NCBI GenBank assembly: GCA_037074765.1
Contig: JBAMDO010000102.1
Coordinates: 62,001-126,000 of the forward strand
DNA from: Mansonella perstans
Taxonomy: Eukaryota > Nematoda > Chromadorea > Rhabditida > Onchocercidae
DNA length: 64,000 nucleotides
Direction of reading: 5' to 3'
This document shows, piece after piece, positions 50,201-62,638 of this stretch (position 1 is the first letter of the stretch; each line of letters opens with the position of its first letter). The notes under the pieces were generated by a model. The model was not told the origin of the DNA and ran no database searches. It saw nothing but the letters and a program-made list of their open reading frames with translations. Made by a program: the position numbers and the translations under genes.

Positions 50201-53200
50201 CTATACATATATTAAAACATTCCACACTGTTTAACTTCGACTGATCTGTTGACTTCCATATCTATCTACCGTCTCGTTCAGAAAATAGCCAGTTTGCTCA
50301 AATTTATATTTGATACTTTTACTCCAATCAACAGTATTCAAAACTCTTTGAAGAAATCAATTTCCGTCCATTCACAACTGTTCGCCATTGGCTAATTTTG
50401 ATGCTTTACTACATTTTTTGTTTCTTAATTAATTAACATTTGGAGCTATCACAGACATATTATTGGGACATGTTTCATTTGCCTATCCATTTGCTGAATT
50501 ATAGCGAAAATTTGAGTTTCGCAAAATATAAAACGTACTTTGCGTTTTGTAAAAAAAACAATGGAAAGGAAATGTACTTCCTTTTTAAATCTAACGGAAA
50601 TTTTCCTTCACTACCAGCCGAACTTCTATGATATATGCTTTCATTTAAGACTTGAATGAAGCCAGGTCACAATAATTCTAATTTTTTGAACTTTTTGTTT
50701 AAAATTTTATTTAATGAAAACAATTATTAATCATTATTATTTTCTGCCAGATTTAGCATATTATAAACTGATATCTTCTGGTAATTATCGAATAAATACT
50801 GTGGAAAAGAATCGTGATTTTTTTGGCTGACATCAAGATTTCGCGGTCTATCATCATTATTACTATAATATAATCACTACAATTGAAATCTATTCTGGGT
50901 CATTTTTTTAAACGGGAATGTGTTTTAATTGTTGGCCAGAACAATTTAAGTTACTGGCTAAAGTAATTTGCTAATCAGTTCCGGAAAATTGAAGGAAACT
51001 CTATTCTAGTTGACTCTGTATAGGGATCGTCTCTGAATAATTTTTTGCGAGATTTTGCGATGAAGTATTCAATTGATTTCCTTAGTTTGGATTCCTTATT
51101 CTTTATTTCATTATCCGAATTTATTATTTTTTTTTAGGTTGGGTGCATCAGAAACAGCGGTACATAAAGCGAAGTGAGAATTTTGTCAAATATTTCAATT
51201 TCAAAAATTTTTTGTCATATATTTGTTTGAATCTCAAAACTTGTCAACTAACATGTAATTTAAAGTTTGCAAGATATAGCATGCATGAATAAATTTTAAA
51301 TAATCGTAAAGCACCTGAAAATTAGATAAAGCAATCTTTTCCTGATTGACTTATTCCCTATTCAAAAGGCATTTTTAATTAAATGTTCAAAAAAAATGTC
51401 TGATCTGTGGTATTAAAGTGAAAAATAATCATCATATTGCTCGGAATCTATGCATTTAATTAAAGGTTTCTTTTTTTAGCAAAATGTGAAGAAGCACGTT
51501 GCCCATATGGTGCTAAATGCCGGTCGAACAGGTTTAACCTTTTTTTTTATCCTTAGAAATTTTCTAAATTTGTCGGAAGCAAAGCATTGCCATTGAATTC
51601 TTGATCTTTTATGCGCAGGGTGATTCGAATTAATGTCTTCATCAAAATCAACTTGCTTGAAAAATCTGAAACTATTGAAAAATACAGTTGTAACGCCATA
51701 CAAGCTCGTGCTTCAATCTATAATTTCCTAACTAACAGTCAGCAACACGAAACTTTTAATTTAGACTGAATAATCTATTTAAATAAATAGAAACAGAATT
51801 GCAGTGGTAAGTGCGAATGCCGTTCTTTTTGTAATACAGCTGGTCCAACGGTATGTGGTTCGGATAATGTGAGTTATCTCAGTGAATGTCATCTCGCCGT
51901 TCGGTCTTGTCTTGCTCGTGCGGAAAAGAAATCGGAAATTAGAGTGAAACAAATTGGTGCATGTGGTAAGTTTGTCTTTTACTGTATTTTTTGATTTCAT
52001 TGGGAAATGAAACTGAACAAATTTTAAATGACAAATTACTTTTCTTTTGCATTCGCAAAAATGGAAAATGAATTACTGTAGTTGTAAAAGTGAAATAGCG
52101 TTCATATAGCAGTACTTAAAATTTTGTTAGTTTCTGATTTTTTCTATTCTCACAGATCTCAAAGATAATGGCCACATCTAACAGTTACTGGAGAAAAGCT
52201 TTTTTATGAGAAATTATTTCACTTGTCATAGACATACCGGTAACTTTCAAGTTCCTTTCATCTTTCTTGTTTGTTAGATGTGATAAGTTTGATTTCCGGC
52301 GCAAGTTTTCTTTTTCATTGCTCTCAAAATTATTTTTGAGCTATCCTATGCTGCTTTTTGCAAAAAAAAAGTAAGAAATATTATCGATCTAAAAAAACTT
52401 TTGAAACTTTGAAATGTGAAAACTTTTTGAAACTTTGAAAATGACTTTGAAATATTTGAAGTGATAATAGCAAAGAAATGTTGGGCTATTATTTTAAGTA
52501 AAAGACTGTATTTCTTCATTGCCAAAGAGCAGTAAGATTGAAACAGTTATATAGAATGGTGCTTTCGAATGTAATTGAATCAAAATAATGGCTCTCTCTT
52601 AGGCTGAAAATGAAATTGGAATACTTTTCGTCTTTGCATTTGGAATACTTTTCGTCTTTGCTTGTGTTAGAAGTAGCAGAAAGCATAGCAAAAAAGTGGC
52701 TACAACTATGGAATATTTGCCCAAAAAAGCCAGCGACTAATAGCAATAGCTTCTTCTTCTTCTTTTGGGTTCATCTTAATGTGATCTCTATTTCCATCAT
52801 TTCATTTTATCGGTTTATGTGAGAAACGAGCGACTGAAACAGAATCTGTTTCAACCAATGGAACATCTGATATTATCCTGAAGAAGAAGCAAGAATATCT
52901 TTACTACTATTTCACATCAACAGAATTCTTCAAAGTCCAATTAATTTTGAAATTTATTCCATTACATTTATGATTTTTGGTTTTTACGGCCATAGCTATG
53001 GAATATTTACATTTTATATAATTCAAATAATCGATTTTTTTGCTTAATCAGTTATTCATCAATTCAAGTAATCGATTTTCTCGCTTGATCAAGAAACATT
53101 ATTCACTGCATGTGCACTGATTTTATTCTCTACTTTGAAGAATACTGATTCAAATAAGTATTTGATTAAAACGGCAATTACTGTCATTAGCATCAATATG

Positions 53201-56200
53201 CCGACCTACTCTCTTTTCGCCACTCTTTTTATTATATTGAATTTAAAATTAATTCTAGCTTGTTACAAATGGACAAATGGTAAGTCCTTTCTATAGCTAT
53301 GCCTGAACTAGAAATCCTGGTGCAATGGTACTAAATACAAGTTCAAATTTCTTTCATTGTTCTGCTAGTCTTTTTTCTTCATTGAAATATCAAAAGTGAA
53401 ATAAAATGAAGTATAAAAAATTATCTTTACATGAATTTATCATTTTTAATTTTTTAAAATTTGAAATTAAATTTCTTTGCTTCCTTCATTGTTTTCGCTA
53501 TTTTTTAAATTTTATTTCAGTTTTGCATCTTTAAATGATTCATTCTATCGTCATCCTGACTTTATCTATGAAGGATTTGCGGATGTTTTTTTCCAGAAAA
53601 ACGTAACCCTTGCGAAGATTTGCGATGCGGACCTGGTGAGCAATGTGTAATATCGGAAAATGAAAAAGGTTATATCTCAGCACACTGTGTTTGTCCAGAA
53701 CAGTGTGACAATTTCGGTGACAGCGTTGAATCGTCGCCCGTTTGCTCCAATGATGGAACTAATTATCCATCTTTATGCCATCTTCGAGTGCATGCTTGCA
53801 AAACGAAACGTAATGAAAGTGTGAAGTATTACGGTAAATGCGGTCAGTGTATATCTCTGTAAATTTTTCAAAATTTTAACCTTTATATGCAAAAATTTCC
53901 CTCAATTTATTCAGATTGTAAAAAAATAGATGCAGAAACTTCGAGCTTCTATCCTATAGAGTAAAAGTCTCAGTGCGCATGAATCTGACTTAGTATTCAT
54001 GATTTTCGTTCAATTTAACTAATATGTCAATTTCAAACTTTATATTCCAAAATTTTCAAATTTCCATCAATTACAAGTTGCTGGGAGGCAGATTTTCAGA
54101 TCCCTGCAAAGAATTTGTCTGTTCCACAGGAACAGTATGCAAGGTGACAGTAGATCGACGTGCTGAATGTCGTTGTTCAGAGCAATGTTCAATGCATTTT
54201 GATCCTGTTTGCGGTACTGATGGAAACACGTAAGTCATCTACATTTACCACTTTTGCAAATATTTATTATGTGTGAGAAAAAATTCCGAGAAGTTTGAAA
54301 TTCACATTGGAAATACAATTAATTCCAGAAGAAAAGTATTTACTGTTTTGAATATTTTATAAGCTTAATGACTGAATATTTTGGAGATAGTAGCAATCTC
54401 AAGTATCAGATACGGCTTAAAATCTGCATTACTTGAAGCTCTGATTTCCTTTTATTTGAGGTATGGAAATGAGTGTCTTCTGTTGGCATCAGCGTGTCGT
54501 CAAGATAACGAAATATTAGTTTATCACAAAGGACGCTGTAAAGGTTATTTCCACAATTTTTGTTATCTTTGAGGACATGTTTGGTTTTTTTGTCAGTGTT
54601 GCTTATTCAAACTTTCATGCTTATAAATTTTGAAAATTGGTCGAATATTGCAGCGGATGTCAGTTTACTTAAGCTGCATGTTAGTTCGTTTAAGATTCCA
54701 ATGCATAAAAGATATAATCTTGTAATTAAGGAATGATAAATAAGATAATTATTTAGCAAAATTTGTTGGAATTAAATCTGTCGGCTTTTTTAACTTTTGT
54801 AGGGTTTGTCAAAATAACAACCTTTTATCAAGTCCAGCAAAACAACTCATGAGGTTACTTCATCTGTGTTATTTCCAGTTAGGTCTTTCTTTTTCCAGAT
54901 GATAACCCATGTAAATTGATCCATTGCTCGGATTTGGAGACATGTCACATTGAGGAAAATGGCACAGCTACATGCAGATGTATTCAGTATTGTCCACCTG
55001 TTATGAAGCCTATTTGCTCTATCGTTGGTTTTGTTTTTGCTGAACATTAAATGAACGACTAGGAATATCACTAACTTAATCTTAGTCTCATAATCAACTA
55101 TTCTACAGGAATTGAAATTGCAGTAAATTAGTCATGTAAAACAATTATTTGTCTCATTGATTATTTTGTTTTCATATTTACTGAAATTTTTCCATCTGTC
55201 GAAAAATTCCAAATGTTTTACCCATGTTTTTAACCGTTTTGATTGCGTGTTAATATTTTGGAATGGAAAGACGTATGATAACGAATGTGTGATGCGACGT
55301 TCCGCATGTATATCAAAAATACACAATGCCGTACGGCATGCGGGAACTTGTGGTAATTTCTTCTTTATTGTTATTAGTAATCCGGAAATACATCCTTCTA
55401 TATAAAAGTATGATTGCATATTCATGCTTTTATATATATTCATACTACTATTCATACTATTCATACTTTTAAGTTTTATTGAATAGTTTCAAAAATTTCA
55501 AAATTTGGACATTTACTGTGAAGAATTAAGGTGTTTTAAATTAAATGACAAGGTTTTGTTAGCGCCAATCTCAAAGCACTAAGATACGAATAAAATGAAG
55601 GCTTCGGTGCGTGCGCTGGTTACGATGGTTGCCGATCTTCTGAAGTATGCGTCGATCGGGATGGATATGCGGTATGCGAATGCGAAACTTGCGACTCGCA
55701 ACTCAACGAAGTTTGCGCATCTGATGGTATCACATATGCAAATGAATGCAAAATGCGCCTGGAGTCCTGCTTGACTGGGAAATTCATTTACCAAAAGTAT
55801 AGTGGAGTGTGTGGTCAGTTTTGCTCGTTTGTGAGATATTTATAAGCTAATAAAGAGTATCATTATTCCATTTCGGTACGAAAATATTAACTTTAATAAA
55901 AAAATTCATATTTTCATCCAAGCAGTTCTTTTGGCTCAAAACAAAATCATATTATAAATAAAACTTTTGAAATTTTTTCCATAGATGGGGGTAAAGTTTC
56001 AGTTATTGAAGCTTGAATTTGCTATGAGGAATAATTTTCAAATTAAATTATAAACAGATGGCTGTATCAACGTGCGTTGTGAATTTTACGCTACATGCGT
56101 GTCGGATGAAACGGGCAGTGGTACTTGTCAATGTCGAAATCAATGCTCTAATGACAATTCTGGTTTTCTTTTGTTGTATAAGATATTTATACAATGCCTT

Positions 56201-58834
56201 ATTCATGTATTATGTAAGAAATGAAAAAGTTTTGAATACAGAAAAAAGTTACAGGCAGGAGCCAGAATGAAAAAAAAGCCAGATTCTTGGACCTCAACGT
56301 TAGCCTGATTTTGCATGGAATTGCCTCATTCTACATATTTATATAATCAAAATTAATTTTGCTAATAGATTCAATGTGTTATCATATGATATTAGCATTT
56401 CTCTCTGGCTGTATTTTCCTAGTGTGGCATGGATTTTCAGAGATGATATGCGCTACAGATGGTAACACTTACCGCTCAGAATGCCATATGCGCCAGGCTG
56501 CATGCCAGCAACAAAAATTCATAGTTGTTGCTTTCCACGGTTCTTGTGATAGTTGTTCGAACATCGTTTGTCTTGATGGACAAGATTGTGGAAGCAGCAT
56601 TTGCTCCTGTCCAAGCAACTGTTCAAATGCTACTGAAAATAGTACGGTATGGTGGAAGTTTTAAATTAGTCTAAAGCAAAATGCCGAAATCGTGGAAACG
56701 TAGTATTCAATTGCGTCTGGATTATTTTCTTTTGATGACTAGGCAAATGATGTAAAGCAGAAAAATGATAAATTAGTCCAAAATATCAAAATCAATGGAG
56801 TGATGATGGTAATTTTCAGAAATTCTTAAAAAATACCAACTATGTCTTTTGGACAAAATTGAAAAACTTTGAGGTATGTGGTAGTGATGGGATACTTTAT
56901 CCATCGAAATGTCATTTAAAGATGGCTATGTGTCAAAAGGGTACCGCAATATCCGTCCAGCATCTCAACAACTGTAAACAACCATTACGTGAAATTGGTT
57001 CGTCATTTTTCTTTTTGAAGTATATTTTTAATTTTTTAGCTTCAGTTTCAACTAATAGCAGCAACAATACTGGCTCAATAATTTAAACGAAATTCGTCTG
57101 TGAAATCCTCAAGAGTCTACCACACCTACAAAAATATTTGCTATTTTTGAATTGTATTGCTTATAAACTAATCATTATTGCATGTTTGGTAAAGATGAAG
57201 CAAAGTTCTGCAACATTTTTTGTAGTAGTTTACATTCTGATACACTGATCTGATTAATGATTCAATTACAAACTGAGTAATTCTTTGAATGAAATTTAAC
57301 ACAAATAATTGTCAGTATATGCGATTTGCTGGTGATATCCTTGATAATAACCATCTTTATTTTTTTCGTTGCTTCTGATTTTGCGAGATTTTTTCCTGTT
57401 CTTCCAGTTTTTCCAGTTTGCCTGTCTTTCTTCGCACTAATTTATTTTGCATCTGAAAATAATTAATAATTATTATGGTGAAGTATCGTTTAAAGTAAAT
57501 AGATATAAATCACATATCCATCACTTACGGTCACAATTATCATATGAGAGAAATCCAAAAATACTATTACCGTTTTTTAGACGTTCCGGACAATGCTCAA
57601 TATTTTACTAGAAATAGATATGTTGAAGTAATTTTATTCATTTTTTTGCGATGCAATTGTTAGATTTGATATCAGGGTGACAATTAGTCATAATGGAGTC
57701 ATTAATGGGTTGCAATCACAACTCAGCGATAGCTTTGAAAGCATTGAATAAAAGTCAAAGCGGCAACAGCAAAAGATTCTACGAACAGTAAAAAATCTTC
57801 AGAGATTTGCTTTCAGCAAACAGTAACTGCATTTATTAGTATGACAAATTCATGCAAATCTGCGTTTCATGCATGTTCAATGCTGATGTTTGATGTCTTC
57901 CTGACATCAGATGTGAAGTAGCGGTGATTGATTCAAATTGAAATGTTGACTTGTGAATGTTTAATACTTTAACTATGTTCTTTTTAAATGTGAAAAAAAA
58001 AAAGGGTTGGAAAAAAGCGATTCGATTATTTAAGTTGATCTGTTACCGAACTGCATTAATTTATGAATAGAGCAGATAGTGTTTAAAAACCGCAATTGAT
58101 GGGATTTAAAAAAGAAATCTGTCCTTCTTTCGATCTTCAGTTCTATTTTCTTGGATCAAGCCAAATGATTTGTTTAAAAAATTCTCACACTGTAGCTCCT
58201 TCCCGCAGTGCGATTGTTGTTTAGGTGGATTTTCGGCGATTAAGTAGTTGCGACCAGCAGAGTTGTTCCTTCGGTGGCATTTGTATAGTGCTCATCGAGA
58301 ATCATCTGTTCGGTGTATCTGTGTAATTTCAATTGTTCCGCAACAAATATTTGCGCCAGTGATGGAAATGTCGTCATGTTTCATGGATTTGGCATCCTGT
58401 AAACAAGAACTCATTTATCAGAAGATAACACCGATACATCTTTGTCATTATAATAGTAGTAGTAATATTGTTGTAGCAAGACGTCGAATCGAAACAATGA
58501 ATTGACATTTAATGTTTAGAAAAGAGATAATTTTTTTTCCACGTAGGACTATAAAAGTGCACGGAACATCTTATAACTGTCACCTTACTGCAATGACGCT
58601 TTAAATTTCAGTACCGATTATGGATTACTTCTTGACATTTTGTTGATCTCCATAATCTTGCAATAAACTGCTACAGCTTTTTTTGTGATATGATATGTTG
58701 CAACAACTTCATATCGCATCATTGTAAAATTTCGTTTTCCATTCTTTTTCAATATTTTTCTTTGCAAGCGCGCGATTAATCAAAGGGATTGCGTTGGTAA
58801 ATAAAAAAAAGAATATGGAAATGGAGTAAATGGG

Positions 58835-58875
<41 letters not shown>

Positions 58876-61800
58876 TTCATGTGGAATTTAGTGGTATTAA
58901 ATTATCAGTGCTTTGGAATTGGAGATGTAGGAAGAAGCGACTAGGGCAGTAGTATCGTAGAAGAGAAAAAAGAATTGGAAATTGATGCGCATAAGTATAT
59001 GTTTCGTTTCAGTCTACATTTCTACTATTCAGTATATTCTATTCTCTATTGCTGAATTTTACAGGCGGATGCGGCTGCAATCGCATCGGATCCTACAGTA
59101 ATGTGTGTGATCAACAAGGCCAGTGCCGATGCCTTCCTGGTGTGGGTGGCAAAAAATGCGATCACTGCATGTCGGGCTTCTGGGGATTGCATTTGATAGC
59201 CAAAGGTTCATTGGGATGTCAGCGTAAGCTATTTTCTAGATCATGAAGAAAAGCGGATATTCACTAATCCAGATACTTTACATTTTATCTTCTGCTTATT
59301 TCATTTTGCAGCATGCGGTTGTTCGGTATTTGGCTCTTCGCGCTTTGATTGCGAACAGTCATCTGGTCATTGCCAGTGCAAACCGAATTCATACGGCATA
59401 AAATGTGACTCCTGTGGATCAGATTCAACCTTAACTTCAAGGGGTTGTCTGAAAAAGACAGAATTTTATACCTCCAAGTAAGATTAATAACCAAGTGACT
59501 GAAGCGTACAAATAATTTTTTGCTGTGAATTATAAAGCTCTGTAATTGGAACTATTTAAAAATTAGAAAAAGTAATATTTTATATTTTGCAAGCCTCATT
59601 AAAAAGCATTCCCGATATTCTGAAATTTTGGACAGCTTCTCTATCTATTAGGAGTTTTTAGACAGTTGGAAAAAAGAGTGATGAAACGTTTTTTTTGTTC
59701 GCTGTAATTTTAAAAAAATATAAATCTTTGGTTAATAGAACTGATAATAATATAATTTGCAATCAAAATTACTCTATAATAATTAATGATTGATACTTCT
59801 GTTCCTGAAAAGAAGGAATTTGGGAAGTACAATGAACTGCAAATAGGAATTATTAATTCCGGATCATCATTTTCAGAGACTGCAGTGAATTACAATGTCA
59901 TCATGGAGCTGTATGCGTGATTGGATTATCAGGGAAATCGGTTTGTAAGTGCTCTAAGCAATGTTCATTGGATCATCTAGGAATAGTAGCTGAAATGACT
60001 GTCTGTGGATCTGATGGCAACACTTATGATAATATGTGTGAACTGCAGCAGTTTGCATGCATGCATCAACTGGATTTAGTTCCTGCGATGCTTGGGATCT
60101 GTCCACAAGGTGTTCTTTATTACGACTGTAATATACTGATAGAATTTTGTAACACTTAAAAAGCTGCTCGACTGACCATCTCGGTCTGAAATCCAAAATC
60201 ATTGATAACAATAATGATAATATCTACAGCATTTTGTATACATAGCTATTAATTGAGTGTATGGTGATAATGACAATGGATTAGTGAAAGTAATAATAAG
60301 TGAGTATTATCATTATTTTCACAATTTACTAATTATCAGGCATCATGGAGAAAGGTGAGAGTTATTGATTATTAATTTAGGCTAAGATTTTCTTTTTAGT
60401 ACTAATATTTCATTTCGCTACACTTTAAGAATGTATTTCAGATGTTAATAACACTAATGACAATATGCAACGTCGTCGAGGGCATAAATTAAATGCAAGA
60501 CCAATTTTGGGAAATCTATGCGTTAATGATACTGACTGCCGTATTTTTAATGCGTACTACGGTAATTTGAATTCCCTGAAATTGAAGGGTTGCAAGTGTA
60601 GAAAAGGATTCTTTTCGTCTAAGGATATGGGACATATTCACAAATTTTCTCCTTTTTTCATAAAAAACTATTTTCATTTCATAGTGTTTCATTAAGGTTG
60701 CAAATTATATTTTTTCATCATGAATTTTTTTTCTGTGTACTCTAAAAATTTTTGGAGATTTTGGAGAAACTGTTTTGAAATTCATTAAATTCAATCATTT
60801 CGCTCTTCTTCCTGCTGATGTTGAAGTTGCAATTGACGAAAGTGATAATTTACTTAGACATTTTACTTCCGACTTCTTTAAACTTTGTTATCAATGAGAA
60901 GGAAGCGAAGCTGTTGCGAAAATTCTTAAAGACCAGAATTTTCCATTTTTCTAAGAGAACAACATAAAAATACTTATGAAGCTAGAGTTCAGGTTTTCTT
61001 CCTACATCTGTTGCTCGTTAAATTTCTCGATAACATTGCATTAGTATTAAATTAAAATAGCCTATTTGTAATGAATGATTAGATATTCTAGATTAGTTCT
61101 CTCATTGAAATTCATATATTTTAATTTCTATTTAACAGTTTTTTATTTTCAAGTTAAACTAATTTTTATTTCAGATGAAAAAACAGACGCAAATACGAAT
61201 GATAGCCTTTTGTTTGATGGACGAAAAGAATATGCATTGATGAGAAAGTATATTTCACCATTATTAGTTATAGTTCGCTACTATTAAGAATATTGCATAG
61301 TGAGAAAAATCGCGCAATTTTACAAAAATTATTACAGCCGCATTTTCTGTATCCAGGACCATTAGAAATCCAGCTAAACAAGTTTGGCTACCAAGTGTAA
61401 TACGTAATTAGTTCATTATAAATTTAGCTTTCAGATGTGTCTGAATTGTATAATATATCGGCAAAACAAAAGACTTCAAATTGAAAAATGTTTGACAAAA
61501 TTATTTTTTAGTCTATTTGCAATAAATGATTAGATATTCTAGGTTAGATGAATGATTAGATATTCTAAATCAGTTCTCAAATTTTCACAGTTTCTTGGAA
61601 TAACAGAATATTGCAATATCTTGTGTTTTGAAAGCATTCCGCTTCCGTACTTTTCTTAATGTTGCGCTTAAAACTTGCAACAAATAAGCTGAAGTTTTCT
61701 GTCTCTTTTTCAGAAAACAGTCGGAAATATTGACAGACTATCAGTTTATGATCAAAACTAATAAATCAGAGGGTTTAATTTGGTGGGAAAGTAAGACTCA

Positions 61801-62638
61801 TACGACCCGTTCTGATTATTTGGCAATATTTCTCCTCGACGGACGACTTGGTTTTTCTGCAAATTTGGGTGGTAGCCCAAAAGTTGAATTATTTGTGTCA
61901 TATACAACTGTGAATGATAATCGATGGCATAGCGTTGCGCTTTTTCGGTTTTTTTTGCTGTTTTTTATTTTTTACTTATATTGAGAACTTATTCGTTATA
62001 GTGAAATACCTCTATTAGTTTTTATTTAAAATCGAAGAAAGTGGATGTCATTTCAAAAAAAAGAGAACAAAAACAGTGCACTGGTTCAGTGCATTAACTA
62101 CACCATTTATTTTTAAAAATGTCTATGACATTGATGCTCATAGTGCTTGTGACTTAATGCTGTGATAAAAGGGATTTTAAAAAATATAGTTGCACTCATT
62201 TATGAAATGATTGACCTCTAAGTGTATAGTAGCTGGACGCAGTAATTTAGTAATTTCAGAGAGAAAGAAAAGTTTTTATTAATTGTGGACAATGAAAAAG
62301 TTGCTCATACTTTATCGTCCATTGCTACAGAATTAACGACGAATGGAGTTATTTGGATTGGCAAGTTTCTTTCCCGAAACTTGAAGTTTATGCATGTTTA
62401 GGCTTGCTATGAAATTACTCCCTCTTTTATTTTATATGTCATGTCGGTAGCATAAGGTAGTTTTTGCAAAAATTGCGATTGGATTTCAATTTCAGGTGGA
62501 AAAAAGAAAGTGCCACGGAATTTTCCAATAAAAACACTATACAAAGGATGTTTACAAAACTTACAAATCTCGTCACAGTTGATTAACATACGGCGACAAT
62601 TTGCATCAAACAAAACACATCGAAGATGCGGAAATTAA
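47291..62638 (+). CDS. agr-1: Agrin (NtA, Kazal modules, laminin-EGF, LamG)
   Basis: Agrin is a secreted basement-membrane protein that binds laminin through its NtA domain. Exons by eye: 47291-47479, 49094-49186, 49792-49927, 51138-51173, 51480-51531, 51805-51965, 53259-53279, 53597-53842, 54100-54229, 54461-54543, 54899-55023, 55262 (or 55271)-55352, 55601-55813, 56058-56162, 56441-56646, 56874-56997, then 59065-59223, 59312-59477, 59877-60109, 60442-about 60624, 61175-61247, 61714-61947, 62260-62360 and 62496-62638. Order: signal peptide (MRIPVQLLLLSLIV), NtA domain (VRVKRIFKG, LNSSLVAINL), seven Kazal/follistatin modules, a broken eighth, two laminin-EGF modules, a ninth Kazal, a short Cys-rich module (GCKCRKGFF) and one LamG domain (FDGRKEYALMRK to GCLQNLQISS). 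Kazal modules before and after the laminin-EGF pair match vertebrate agrin. No SEA domain is seen. Continuity across 57000-59060 is not established. Poly(A) signal: 62674-62679. Confidence 0.85.
55024..55261 (+). other. Agrin intron with no standard acceptor
   Basis: The fourth Kazal module is cut after Cys-Ser-Ile (donor GTTGGT). The rest resumes as AAT GGA AAG ACG TAT GAT (Asn-Gly-Lys-Thr-Tyr-Asp), as expected for a Kazal core, but is preceded by TTTTGG, not AG. The nearest AG (GGAAAG, ending 55270) would delete Asn-Gly-Lys while keeping frame. Confidence 0.6.
56998..57086 (+). other. In-frame stop after the seventh Kazal module of agrin
   Basis: After 56997 the frame either reads straight through or removes a 42-nt intron (GTTCGT to TTTTTTAG). 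Both routes enter a Ser/Thr/Asn-rich tail (STNSSNNTGSII) and stop at 57084-57086. No good GT donor precedes the stop. This could be the end of a short isoform or of a separate upstream gene. Confidence 0.5.
58225..58450 (+). pseudogene. Frame-broken eighth Kazal exon of agrin
   Basis: The module is recognisable by its cysteine pattern but is spread over three frames: CDQQSCSFGGIC in the first (stop at 58324-58326), RCIC at 58311-58322 in the second, CNFNCSATNICASDGN up to 58369 in the third, then CFMDLASCKQELIYQK from 58377 back in the second. The spacing between the DGN motif and the next Cys is 7 nt where about 15 is usual, so a deletion of about 8 nt is implied. A good acceptor (TTGTTTAG) stands before it at 58224. 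Its place, just before the laminin-EGF pair, is where the eighth follistatin module of vertebrate agrin lies. Confidence 0.6.
58837..58869. repeat. TA dinucleotide microsatellite in agrin
   Basis: About 15 TA units lie in the gap between the broken Kazal exon and the first laminin-EGF exon. Confidence 0.9.
62361..62495 (+). other. GC-AG intron in the agrin LamG domain
   Basis: The exon ends TGG ATT G and the intron starts GCAAGT, the classical strong form of a GC donor. The next exon (after TTTCAG) continues Gly-Gly-Lys-Lys, giving the expected Trp-Ile-Gly-Gly of LamG domains. Confidence 0.8.
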
